From positions 1-10,873 of the forward strand of contig JARFQM010000320.1 of assembly GCA_029287755.1 (NCBI GenBank): a stretch of 10,873 nucleotides of DNA, given 5' to 3'. The translations under genes and the position numbers were made by a program. Below the pieces are notes generated by a model. The model worked only from the letters and a program-made list of their open reading frames with translations, searched no databases and was not told the DNA's origin. Below, one piece after another: positions 1-7,046 of this stretch. The stretch is from Desulfofustis sp. Its GTDB lineage: Bacteria > Desulfobacterota > Desulfobulbia > Desulfobulbales > Desulfocapsaceae. Within the stretch, counting starts at the first letter, position 1; every line of letters starts with the position of its first letter.

Positions 1-1
1 G

Positions 2-1141
2 TCCACGGGAGGGCTGGTCGGTTATACCCAGACCCCTTCCTTTGATCCGAACAAATTTCACAGTTATTCGGATACAAACTACCTGGATCTTTTCAACGAG
101 AAGATTGCCGTTGCGGATGTGTTCAAGGTGTTTCTCAGGGACCTCTCACTCCTGGAGAGTCAGGGGAGTGTTGAAGTTCCCAGGCTGCCCTGGAGTGTCG
201 CGGCCGAACAGCGCAAACTCGGCGCCCAACTGCAGCTATGGAACAAGCTGGGCGCTGACGGCAATCTGCAGTTTGATTTCATCACCGGGCCGCCTCCGGA
301 GACCAGCGCGGTACCGTTCAAACGGGAACTTGAGAAACAGGTGAATTTTGAAACGGTGCCAGAGATGCAAACTCCGCTGGAACTGCTTACTTCGTTGACC
401 CGGGCGCTCAATGGCGGATTCGAGATCACTCCGCATGGCGCCAAAAGATTTGTGCTGCGCAAAAATCAGCAGGAGTTTCTGCTCGAAAACCTTGAAAAGG
501 AGCCCGACTCAGGTCTTCTTTCCGCCGGAGTTCCAGAGGAAGCGACGAGGTTGGCAGCACTCCTGGGGCAGCGTGGACCGATGGGCTCGACCATTATCCA
601 GGGGGAGAGCAGTTCGGAAATAGAGTCCCCTGTGAGGAGATTGTTCCACCACTATCTCGGGTTGATTATGATCCCCCAGAAGAACCCGGAGCTGGTGCTG
701 CTGGTCACCTCGACCGGCCCAGGGTATCAGGTGTCCCAGAGGCGGGAGCTTTCTCCTGCGGGGGAGGCCATGAAAATCATCGGCCCGATTGCCGCCCTGC
801 AGCAGGTCATGAAAAACCTTTCCGATATGATGAGTCCCAAGGAGAAAGCCGATACGAACTTCCGCCTTTCTCCGGAACAGGTCCAGGTGGATGAGGAAAA
901 CACCAGGGCAGCGCTGATTGAGATGGACATGCCTTCCTTTGCCGGGATGAGCCTCAGAAAATCATTGAGGCTGCTGCAAGGATCCAATGTCGAGATAGAA
1001 GTGAAGGGTACCGGCCGGGTAGTTTCCCAACACCCTCCGGAAGGTACTAAATTGAAACCGGGAACAACGGTTACCCTGATCCTGGAGCGTGACCCGGTTG
1101 ATCCAGATTACCAACAGCCCGAGTTTGCCGAGCCGGAGTAG
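2..1141 (+). CDS. FtsI/PBP2-like protein with PASTA domain, 3' part; probably a catalytically dead transpeptidase
   Basis: The frame is open from the left edge to TAG at 1139-1141, giving 379 visible residues; the N-terminus lies outside the window. What is seen: PSFDPN (residues 12-17) matches the strand region just before the SxxK motif of class B penicillin-binding proteins. A stretch like the TPLQLL...ANGG segment is at about 124-139. The FvGf.P..nPelvllV strand after the KTG box is matched at about 215-235. A PASTA domain lies at about 309-362 and an acidic tail ends the protein. Position immediately upstream of murE is where ftsI normally sits. Odd: aligned without gaps to Pseudomonas FtsI as I recall it, the SxxK position reads DVFK (residues 39-42, Asp for Ser). 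No SxN is seen, the segment leading to it is about 29 residues short, and no K[ST]G box exists. I infer a non-enzymatic divisome scaffold in the inner membrane and periplasm. Homology is fairly sure; loss of activity is likely but unproven. Confidence 0.8.
   Translation, partial: STGGLVGYTQTPSFDPNKFHSYSDTNYLDLFNEKIAVADVFKVFLRDLSLLESQGSVEVPRLPWSVAAEQRKLGAQLQLWNKLGADGNLQFDFITGPPPETSAVPFKRELEKQVNFETVPEMQTPLELLTSLTRALNGGFEITPHGAKRFVLRKNQQEFLLENLEKEPDSGLLSAGVPEEATRLAALLGQRGPMGSTIIQGESSSEIESPVRRLFHHYLGLIMIPQKNPELVLLVTSTGPGYQVSQRRELSPAGEAMKIIGPIAALQQVMKNLSDMMSPKEKADTNFRLSPEQVQVDEENTRAALIEMDMPSFAGMSLRKSLRLLQGSNVEIEVKGTGRVVSQHPPEGTKLKPGTTVTLILERDPVDPDYQQPEFAEPE
929..1087 (+). other. PASTA domain of the FtsI-like protein
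   Basis: The segment begins MPSFAGMSLRKSL and contains a G.V..Q.P..G..l..G..V.l.l pattern (GRVVSQHPPEG, then LKPGTTVTL), the hallmark of PASTA domains. These domains bind muropeptide or peptidoglycan, or help pack transpeptidase domains in PBP2x-type proteins and some serine/threonine kinases. A single copy lies close to the C-terminus. Its retention, while the catalytic motifs are gone, suggests the protein kept a binding or scaffolding role. Confidence 0.85.
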
Positions 1142-1146
1142 ATGCC

Positions 1147-4100
1147 TTGAATTCCATGGTGCACACAGAACAGGAAGGCGTGCATAACCAGTCGCCGACG
1201 TTGTCTGAGCTGGTTGCCGGTCTTGCCGGTTCGATTAGACTGCCGGCGGGCGCCGACTCGCTGATAATTGCGGAGTTGAGCGACGACAGCAGGGCCGCCG
1301 GCGCTTCTTCAATGTTCGTGGCGATCAAGGGCGACAATCATGACGGTCACCGGCATGTGCAGAAGGCGATAGCTAATGGCGCGCTGGCGGTGGTGGTTGA
1401 GAGGGGCTATTTCGGCCAGGATGAACGCACCGCCCTGAAAGCGGTCATCATCGAGGTGGAAGACAGTAGAGCCGCCCTGGGACACCTGGCCTCGGCCTTT
1501 TATCGCCACCCAGCCAGGGAAATGACCATGGTGGGTATCACCGGCACCAACGGCAAGACCACAGTCTCCTATCTGATTGAACAGACTTTGCGCCAGCTCG
1601 GAGTCCAGACCGGGGTGATCGGCACGGTTGAATATCGTTACTACCTGGACGACGGAAGATGCATCAGCCACCCGGCGCCCCTGACCACCCCCGATCCCCT
1701 GAGACTGCAGAGGATGTTGAGAACGATGGCCGACAGCGGGGTCAGTCATGTGATCATGGAGGCCTCATCGCATGCCCTGCAGCAGCATCGTCTTGGCTCG
1801 ATGGAATTTGACCTGGGTATTTTTACCAATCTCAGTCAAGACCATCTCGACTATCACGGCACCATGGACAGTTATTTCGCTGCCAAAAGCAGATTGTTTA
1901 CACGTCATATGAGGGCCGGGGGTACGGTTGTGGTGGTAGAGCAGTCAGCGGGGGAGGCTGGTAAGAGTCGGTCTGCGGCAGTGGCCGATCTCTGCCGGTC
2001 GCTGCCCCTGCTCACACTGGTCTGCGGAGACGCCCAGAACTGCAATGTAAAGCTTGGTGCGCATGACGCTTCGCTTGCCGGTGTTCGATGTCAGATTATC
2101 GATGATGCCGGGCAGGTCTACCTCATAGAGTCCAGTCTGATCGGCAGATTCAATATCGACAATCTGCTGGCCGCCTTCTCCGCCTTGGCAACACTGGGCT
2201 ATGATAAAGCCCGCTGCGCCGAACTGCTCGGTCGGGCTGCCGGTGCCCCGGGACGGATCGAACCGGTGCGCCTGGCGGACAAACCAGGCGGTCAGCCCAC
2301 TGTGATCGTCGATTATGCCCACACCCCTGATGCCCTGGAAAAAGTACTCGGCGCCCTGAAATCACTGAAGCATGAGCGACTGATCTGCGTATTCGGCTGC
2401 GGCGGCGACCGGGACGAGTCGAAACGGCCCCTGATGGGCGAAATCGCCGGCTGCATGGCCGATATAGCCATTGTCACCGATGACAATCCACGCCGGGAGG
2501 ATCCGGCCGCTATCCGAACGGCCGTGCTCAAGGGAGTCGCCCGAACCGGTCTGGCGCCGCGCCGGGTGGAATGGCTCGATTATTGTGCGGACGGCGAACG
2601 GGGCTACATTGAGATTGGCGGTCGGGATGCTGCCATTCATACGGCGCTGACCCGCAGCCACAAGGGCGACATCGTTCTGATCGCCGGTAAAGGACATGAA
2701 AGTTACCAGATCGTCGGCGCCCACACCCGGTTTTTCGACGACAGGCTCTGCGCCCAGCAGAGCAGCCTGTCCTGGGATCTGCAAACCGTTGCGGCGGCAG
2801 CGGCAGGGAAAGTGATCCGGACAGCGGCAACAACCAGGTTCAGAAACATCTCCACCGATACCAGGACAGTCGGCGAGAACGACATTTTCGTAGCCCTGCC
2901 GGGGGAACAGTTTGACGGCCACGATTTTCTGGAGAACGCGCTTGCCGGCGGGGCCCGTTGCCTGATTATCTCCGCCGCCGACCGGCTTCCCAGGGCTGAA
3001 GTCTGCTGCATTCAGGTGGACGACACGCTGACCGCCCTCGGCACCCTCGCCCGCTACCGTCTGGACCGGGTCCGGCAGCTCAGCCGACCGGTGGTCGTGG
3101 GGCTGACCGGGAGCTGCGGGAAAACCACTGTCAAGGATATGGCCGGCTCAATTTTCAGCTGCCGCTGGCCGGATCGTCCGGATCGACCGGAGGGGCGGGT
3201 CCTCAAGACGGCGGGCAACCTCAATAATCTGATAGGACTGCCGCTCTCGCTGCTGCCGGTCTCTGTCCATCACCGGGTGCTGGTTTTGGAAATGGGTATG
3301 AACCGCCCCGGTGAAATCGCTCGGCTGGCCCGCATCGGCGATCCGGATATCTGCTGCATCACCAACGTCCAGCCGGCCCATTTAGAAGGACTCGGCTCCA
3401 TTGAAGGAGTGGCGGCGGCCAAGGGCGAACTTTTTGAACAGAGCCGACCCGACAGTGTCCACGTGATTAATTTCGATGATGACCACATCATCAGGCTCAG
3501 CGAGCGTTTCAGCACCTCGGTTATCGGCTTCGCCGCCTCGAGCCAGGGCGTTGCCCGGGGGGCCGCAGTCTGGGCAGAAAACCTGCGCGCCGATGATAAC
3601 GGTCACCTCAGGTTTACCCTGCACGTCGGGGAGGCGAGCCGAGACCTCTTCCTCCAGGTTCCAGGGCTGCACAACGCGGCCAATTGCTGTGCCGCTGCAG
3701 CCATCGCCCATGGTGCGGGAATCGACCTGTCCACTATCGTTGCCGGGCTGGAGCGGTTTCGCTCCTCCTCGAAACGTATGGAGCCGCTCACCTCGCCCAT
3801 GGGGCTGAGAATCCTCAATGACAGCTATAATGCCAATCCGGCTTCGATGGCATCTGGGCTCAGGACTCTGGGGGGGCTTCCGGCCCGAACCAGAATGGCG
3901 GTGCTTGGGGATATGCTCGAACTGGGAGAAGCCAGCACCGATCTGCACCGCTCCATCGGCAACGTGGCGGCCCAGGCGGATCTGTCCTTTCTGGCCCTGG
4001 TCGGAGAGTTTGCCGAGCAGATCAGGCAGGGCGCCCAGACTTCGGGCATGGATACGGAGCGTATCAGGGTATTTATCGATAAAAACGACATAATCGACTG

Positions 4101-4215
4101 GATCGAGGAACTGCTCGAATCTGAACGCTTGCAGCCTGGGGACTGGCTGCTGGTCAAAGCTTCCAGAGGTCTGGCTCTCGACACGGTTGTCGACCAGATT
4201 ATGGAACGATGTTGA
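1147..4215 (+). CDS. murE-murF: Fused MurE-MurF ligase (UDP-MurNAc-tripeptide synthetase / D-Ala-D-Ala-adding enzyme)
   Basis: A single 1022-residue frame carries two complete Mur ligases. The MurE half (about 1-538) adds meso-DAP to UDP-MurNAc-L-Ala-D-Glu. It shows the P-loop GITGTNGKTT (130-139), EASSHAL, DHLDYHG, GRFNIDN, VDYAHTPDAL and the meso-DAP specificity motif DNPR (446-449). The MurF half (about 540-1022) adds D-Ala-D-Ala. It shows the P-loop GLTGSCGKTT (652-661), EMGMNRPGE, GLHNAAN, NDSYNANP and VLGDMLELG. MurE ends around FFDDRLCAQQ and MurF begins almost at once (SLSWDLQTV), so there is practically no linker. Start: TTG 1147 has GGAG at 1135-1138 with an 8-base spacer; ATG 1156 is the alternative but lies 17 bases from that site. 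The gene begins 5 bp after the ftsI-like stop. Both enzymes are cytoplasmic. A MurE-MurF fusion is known in some bacteria (Bordetella, from memory). Both halves look intact. Confidence 0.95.
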   Translation: MNSMVHTEQEGVHNQSPTLSELVAGLAGSIRLPAGADSLIIAELSDDSRAAGASSMFVAIKGDNHDGHRHVQKAIANGALAVVVERGYFGQDERTALKAVIIEVEDSRAALGHLASAFYRHPAREMTMVGITGTNGKTTVSYLIEQTLRQLGVQTGVIGTVEYRYYLDDGRCISHPAPLTTPDPLRLQRMLRTMADSGVSHVIMEASSHALQQHRLGSMEFDLGIFTNLSQDHLDYHGTMDSYFAAKSRLFTRHMRAGGTVVVVEQSAGEAGKSRSAAVADLCRSLPLLTLVCGDAQNCNVKLGAHDASLAGVRCQIIDDAGQVYLIESSLIGRFNIDNLLAAFSALATLGYDKARCAELLGRAAGAPGRIEPVRLADKPGGQPTVIVDYAHTPDALEKVLGALKSLKHERLICVFGCGGDRDESKRPLMGEIAGCMADIAIVTDDNPRREDPAAIRTAVLKGVARTGLAPRRVEWLDYCADGERGYIEIGGRDAAIHTALTRSHKGDIVLIAGKGHESYQIVGAHTRFFDDRLCAQQSSLSWDLQTVAAAAAGKVIRTAATTRFRNISTDTRTVGENDIFVALPGEQFDGHDFLENALAGGARCLIISAADRLPRAEVCCIQVDDTLTALGTLARYRLDRVRQLSRPVVVGLTGSCGKTTVKDMAGSIFSCRWPDRPDRPEGRVLKTAGNLNNLIGLPLSLLPVSVHHRVLVLEMGMNRPGEIARLARIGDPDICCITNVQPAHLEGLGSIEGVAAAKGELFEQSRPDSVHVINFDDDHIIRLSERFSTSVIGFAASSQGVARGAAVWAENLRADDNGHLRFTLHVGEASRDLFLQVPGLHNAANCCAAAAIAHGAGIDLSTIVAGLERFRSSSKRMEPLTSPMGLRILNDSYNANPASMASGLRTLGGLPARTRMAVLGDMLELGEASTDLHRSIGNVAAQADLSFLALVGEFAEQIRQGAQTSGMDTERIRVFIDKNDIIDWIEELLESERLQPGDWLLVKASRGLALDTVVDQIMERC
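3169..3190 (+). repeat. 9-bp in-frame tandem repeat (about 2.4 copies) in the MurF half
   Basis: CCGGATCGT (3169-3177), CCGGATCGA (3178-3186) and a partial CCGG (3187-3190) encode PDR-PDR-P, residues 675-681. The repeat lies between the MurF P-loop helix and the conserved GNLNN motif. As far as I can judge it is a short loop extension there. The 9-bp unit keeps the frame, so copy-number change would alter loop length without breaking the gene. Confidence 0.7.
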
Positions 4216-4219
4216 CACC

Positions 4220-4225
4220 AGAAGG
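4220..4225 (+). promoter_or_regulatory. Ribosome binding site of mraY
   Basis: AGAAGG lies 7 bases before ATG 4233, inside the 17-bp gap after the murE-murF stop. It supports the 4233 start for mraY. Confidence 0.6.
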
Positions 4226-4232
4226 CTGAACG

Positions 4233-5312
4233 ATGCTCTACCACCTGCTCTATCCCCTGCATACCGTTTTTATCGGCTTCAATGTCTTCAGATACATCAC
4301 CTTCCGTTCCATTCTTGCCGCGGTTACCGCATTTTTGATTGTCATCATCTTGGGCAACTGGTTCATCAGGACTCTGAAGAGAATGCAGATAGGCCAGGTA
4401 GTCCGTGACGACGGACCGGAAACCCATATCTACAAACAGGGTGTGCCGACCATGGGCGGACTGCTTATCCTGGCAGCCGTGATTGGCTCATCCTTTCTCT
4501 GGGCCCGACTCGACAACAGCTACGTCTGGCTTACCATGACGGTCACCGTCTTCTTCGGTTTCATTGGTGCAGTCGACGACTACAGGAAAATCAGCAAAAA
4601 ATCGAGCGCCGGCCTGAGCGCCAGAACAAAGCTTCTGCTGCAGTTTGTCGGGGCCGGCACCGTCGGCCTGTTCATCTATAATTCGCCCGGTTTCGACGGA
4701 CATCTGGCCGTCCCCTTTTTGAAGAACATTCGGCCCGATCTGGGCTGGTTCTATATAATTTTCGCACTCATAATTATCATCGGCGCCTCCAACGCGGTCA
4801 ATCTCACCGACGGCCTGGATGGACTCGCCACCGGACCGACCATCGTCTCGGCGGCCGTTTATCTCGTCTTCTCCTACATTGCCGGAAATATACTTATTTC
4901 CGACTACCTCCAGGTGCACTACGTGGCCGGCAGCGGTGAACTGGCGGTCTTCTGCGGGGCCATGGTCGGCGGTTGTCTCGGCTTTCTCTGGTTCAACGCC
5001 TACCCCGCCCAGGTCTTCATGGGCGACGTGGGCTCTCTGTCGCTGGGCGGCGCTCTGGGCACCATTGCGGTAATTATCAAGCAGGAAATCCTCCTGGCCA
5101 TCGTCGGCGGCATTTTCGTCATGGAGGCGCTGTCGGTGATCATGCAGGTCGGATACTTCAAGATGACCAAGGGCAAACGTATATTCCTGATGGCGCCGTT
5201 CCACCATCATTTCGAGAAGAAAGGCTGGCATGAAACCAAGGTCGTGGTCCGTTTCTGGATCGTCTCGATCATTCTTGGCTTTCTGGCCATAGCAACCTTA
5301 AAGCTGCGCTGA
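4233..5312 (+). CDS. mraY: Phospho-N-acetylmuramoyl-pentapeptide transferase MraY (lipid I synthase)
   Basis: This 359-residue polytopic inner-membrane enzyme transfers phospho-MurNAc-pentapeptide from UDP to undecaprenyl phosphate, forming lipid I. Its length is typical (about 360). Seen in order: hydrophobic N-terminal segments, [18 protein letters not shown] (the conserved first cytoplasmic loop), VDDYRK with the Mg-binding Asp pair D115-D116, [10 protein letters not shown] with D193, [16 protein letters not shown] with D265, and [13 protein letters not shown] with the MraY-specific His cluster before the last membrane segment. About ten membrane helices are expected from the family. It follows murE-murF by 17 bp and has a good ribosome binding site. 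The stop TGA (5310-5312) overlaps by one base an ATG that opens a 51-codon frame. Nothing unusual is seen in the protein. Confidence 0.98.
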   Translation: MLYHLLYPLHTVFIGFNVFRYITFRSILAAVTAFLIVIILGNWFIRTLKRMQIGQVVRDDGPETHIYKQGVPTMGGLLILAAVIGSSFLWARLDNSYVWLTMTVTVFFGFIGAVDDYRKISKKSSAGLSARTKLLLQFVGAGTVGLFIYNSPGFDGHLAVPFLKNIRPDLGWFYIIFALIIIIGASNAVNLTDGLDGLATGPTIVSAAVYLVFSYIAGNILISDYLQVHYVAGSGELAVFCGAMVGGCLGFLWFNAYPAQVFMGDVGSLSLGGALGTIAVIIKQEILLAIVGGIFVMEALSVIMQVGYFKMTKGKRIFLMAPFHHHFEKKGWHETKVVVRFWIVSIILGFLAIATLKLR

Positions 5313-5467
5313 TGGCAGGAAAAGCAAGAAAGAAACGATACGAAGATGCGAAGGCGGTCGTCGTTTTCCGCCCGGCAGGGCGGGAGATGGCCGCGCATAC
5401 AAACATTTTGATGCCGATGCGCGGACGTAGTCGGCTCATCAGTCAGAACACAAAGGAGGCAATATGA
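5312..5467 (+). CDS. Candidate 51-residue basic ORF between mraY and the small membrane protein; doubtful
   Basis: The frame starts at ATG 5312, overlapping the mraY stop as TGATG, and ends at TGA 5465-5467, overlapping the next start as ATGA. The product would begin [14 protein letters not shown] and end SQNTKEAI; it is basic, with no membrane segment and no family I recognise. For it: both junctions have the geometry of translational coupling and the frame fills the whole gap. Against it: there is no Shine-Dalgarno sequence before it, the other two forward frames are also open for long stretches here, and two GC-rich inverted repeats run through it. It may simply be the structured leader of the downstream mini gene. 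Confidence 0.25.
   Translation: MAGKARKKRYEDAKAVVVFRPAGREMAAHTNILMPMRGRSRLISQNTKEAI
5368..5383 (+). repeat. Short GC-rich hairpin
   Basis: CCGCCC (5368-5373), loop GGCA, GGGCGG (5378-5383): a perfect 6-bp stem with a 4-base loop. Neither strand has a T-run after the stem, so it is not an intrinsic terminator as written. It could protect the transcript end or modulate read-through into the 3' half of the operon. Confidence 0.5.
5391..5424 (+). repeat. 8-bp inverted repeat upstream of the small membrane protein
   Basis: CCGCGCAT (5391-5398) and ATGCGCGG (5417-5424) are perfect reverse complements separated by 18 bases. The loop itself can form a minor CAAA/TTTG stem (5400-5403 with 5407-5410). 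It lies about 28 bases before the ribosome binding site at 5452. It could be an RNA hairpin or a protein-binding palindrome; there is no T-tract for termination. Confidence 0.5.
5452..5459 (+). promoter_or_regulatory. Strong Shine-Dalgarno sequence of the 53-residue membrane protein
   Basis: AAAGGAGG, a nearly perfect complement of the 16S rRNA 3' end, lies 4 bases before ATG 5464. It is the best ribosome binding site in the window and settles the start of a gene too short to be called on length alone. Confidence 0.8.
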
Positions 5468-5625
5468 CTTATGTAATCATAGGCTGGATAGCAGTGAGCA
5501 TCGGTTTTGTTCTAGGTGCGGCCTGGGCGGGGCTTGGCAGCATAAATAAACAGGTCGACCAGCAGCTCGCCGGTAAACAGGATAAAATGTATTCAAGTGC
5601 GCCCCAGAGCAGTCTGCGATCATAG
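5464..5625 (+). CDS. Small single-pass membrane protein, 53 residues, unknown function
   Basis: ATG 5464 to TAG 5623-5625. The product starts MTYVIIGWIAVSIGF, has one hydrophobic helix at about residues 3-25, then a polar tail of about 28 residues with K29, K38, K41 and R52. By the positive-inside rule the tail is probably cytoplasmic and the very short N-terminus periplasmic. The helix has small residues every fourth position (A10, G14, G18, A22, then S26), a glycine-zipper pattern typical of helix packing or oligomers. Two Trp (8, 21) sit near the ends. The strong ribosome binding site makes it a credible gene. It lies between mraY and murD in the same direction. Isoleucine ATA occurs three times in 53 codons, more than the flanking genes seem to use, so the gene may be newer. 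I recognise no family. A role with MraY or the divisome is only a guess from position. Confidence 0.7.
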   Translation: MTYVIIGWIAVSIGFVLGAAWAGLGSINKQVDQQLAGKQDKMYSSAPQSSLRS

Positions 5626-5666
5626 GATCTTCTAAGTGAATTGACTCAGGGCCAACGGGTTCTTTG

Positions 5667-7046
5667 ATGGTACCACAGGCAACGACAGGGGATACGATGG
5701 CGGTCGTCGGCTTCGGCCGGGCCAGCCAGTCGATCGTCCGCTACCTGCATGAGAGAGGGATCAGGGTACTGGTGTCCGACATCAGAAACTATTCCGAGCT
5801 GAGCCCGAAAGAGCAGGAGCTGCTGGACCAGTGCGCCGCCGAGTTCGAGGGAGGCGGCCACAGCACGGGATTCCTGTCCAGGGCCGATATCGTAGTTGCC
5901 AGCCCGGGCGTTGACCATCGCCATTCGGTGCTCGCCAAGGTGCGCCAGTCGGGGGCCACGGTCCTGGGCGAGCTGGCCCTGGCCGCTGATAAATTCACCG
6001 CCCCGGTGATCGGAGTAACCGGCACCAACGGCAAGACCACGGTCACCGAGCTGATCGGATCGATGCTTCGGGCGGCGGGGAAAAAGGTTTTCGTCGGCGG
6101 CAACATCGGCACACCGCTGGGCGACTTACTTATCTCCGACGAAAAGTTCGAGGCGATTGTCCTGGAGCTTTCCAGTTTTCAGCTGGAGCTGTGCGGTGAT
6201 TTTGTGCCGGAGGTCGGGATTCTGCTCAATATCACCCCGGATCACCTTGACCGGCACAAAACCCTGCAGCAATATGCAGCGGCGAAGATGAGGCTGTTTC
6301 AGGGCGGATCGGCCAGGACCTTTTCGGTGATTAACGGCGATGATCTCCACTGCCGCCGTTTTTCCGAAACCTTGGAAGGAGTTGAGTGGTCGAGGTTCGG
6401 CCACGATGCACGCTTTGCGGCAACGATACGCTCCAGCCGGATTGATCTGCAGGGCGTGACCTTCGAGCTGGCCGGTTCGAAACTGGCCAATCTCTCAGGC
6501 TTACTCAACAGTGGCGCAGCCCTGTTGGGCACGAGCAGATTTGGGCTCGATCCGGAGATCCTTCAACGGGTGCTTCTGGAGTTCGAACCGGGAGAGCATC
6601 GGCTGCAGCGTGTTGCGCGTTATAACGGCGTCACCTATGTTAACGACTCGAAGGCAACCAACACCGGTGCCGTGATCAACGCCCTGCAGCAGCTCGGCAG
6701 CGGTGCGGGCGGAATCGTCCTTATTGCCGGCGGACGCGACAAGGGCGATGATTTCCGCCTGCTCAGAGACAGTGTCGCCGCCCATGTCAAACGGCTGATT
6801 CTGATTGGTGAGGCCTCCGGACCACTTGGCGAGGCGCTTGGCGACCTGGTTGAGACCGACTATCCGGCCACACTCGAGGAAGCGGTTCAGAGGGCGTCGG
6901 CGGCGGGTGAGCCCGGGGACACGGTGCTGTTTTCGCCGGCCTGCGCCAGCTTTGATATGTTCAACGATTACCAGCAGCGCGGAACCTGCTTCATCGAAGC
7001 GGTCCACCGACTGCAGAAGAGAAAACCAGCGGAGATGGATCAGTGA
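5667..7046 (+). CDS. murD: UDP-N-acetylmuramoylalanine--D-glutamate ligase MurD
   Basis: This cytoplasmic ATP-dependent ligase adds D-Glu to UDP-MurNAc-L-Ala. It has 459 residues from ATG 5667; the codon before is TTG (5664), another possible start. ATG 5697 has a better ribosome site (AGGGG, 5687-5691) but would cut into the first strand of the uridine-binding fold. Seen in order: VVGFGRAS (13-20), P-loop GVTGTNGKTT (116-125, K123), GGNIGTPL, LELSSFQLE, NITPDHLDRH, HR (311-312), NDSKATN (326-332), AGGRDKG and SPACASFDMF. Odd: at the Mur-ligase HNxxN motif it reads SGLLN (277-281); only the second Asn remains. The rest looks like a functional enzyme. Its stop overlaps murG by four bases (GTGA). 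No ribosome binding site of note precedes ATG 5667. Confidence 0.95.
   Translation: MVPQATTGDTMAVVGFGRASQSIVRYLHERGIRVLVSDIRNYSELSPKEQELLDQCAAEFEGGGHSTGFLSRADIVVASPGVDHRHSVLAKVRQSGATVLGELALAADKFTAPVIGVTGTNGKTTVTELIGSMLRAAGKKVFVGGNIGTPLGDLLISDEKFEAIVLELSSFQLELCGDFVPEVGILLNITPDHLDRHKTLQQYAAAKMRLFQGGSARTFSVINGDDLHCRRFSETLEGVEWSRFGHDARFAATIRSSRIDLQGVTFELAGSKLANLSGLLNSGAALLGTSRFGLDPEILQRVLLEFEPGEHRLQRVARYNGVTYVNDSKATNTGAVINALQQLGSGAGGIVLIAGGRDKGDDFRLLRDSVAAHVKRLILIGEASGPLGEALGDLVETDYPATLEEAVQRASAAGEPGDTVLFSPACASFDMFNDYQQRGTCFIEAVHRLQKRKPAEMDQ

Larger units (their letters stand above)
5313..5463 (+). other. Intergenic segment mraY to small membrane protein, with two inverted repeats
   Basis: These 151 bp break an otherwise gapless operon. 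They contain two perfect inverted repeats (5368-5383 and 5391-5424), no T-tract that would make a terminator, and a strong ribosome binding site at the right end. I found no convincing sigma-70 promoter. The only coding possibility is the doubtful 51-codon frame. Confidence 0.6.

Noticed and set aside
1142..1150. Two-codon minicistron ATG CCT TGA between the ftsI-like stop and murE
   Set aside because: Only 3 bases separate it from the GGAG site, which fits TTG 1147 better; most likely chance.
3382..4218. A 278-codon minus-strand frame opposite the MurF half
   Set aside because: Shadow of the MurF coding frame; no recognisable domain and no ribosome site noted.
5368..5383. Intrinsic terminator after mraY
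   Set aside because: The stem is followed by GAGATGG on the plus strand and by AAAACG on the minus strand, so no T-tract on either side.
5641..5668. Possible promoter: TTGACT (5641-5646), 16-base spacer, TTTGAT (5663-5668) ahead of murD
   Set aside because: The -10 match is weak, and the predicted start would fall inside murD after the chosen ATG, forcing a start at 5697 that cuts the first beta strand of the fold.
6477..6512. A frameshift pair hiding an HN motif in MurD
   Set aside because: The alternative frames I read through this stretch do not give a G-x-H-N sequence, and the spacing to the next conserved turn matches the other Mur ligases exactly without an indel.
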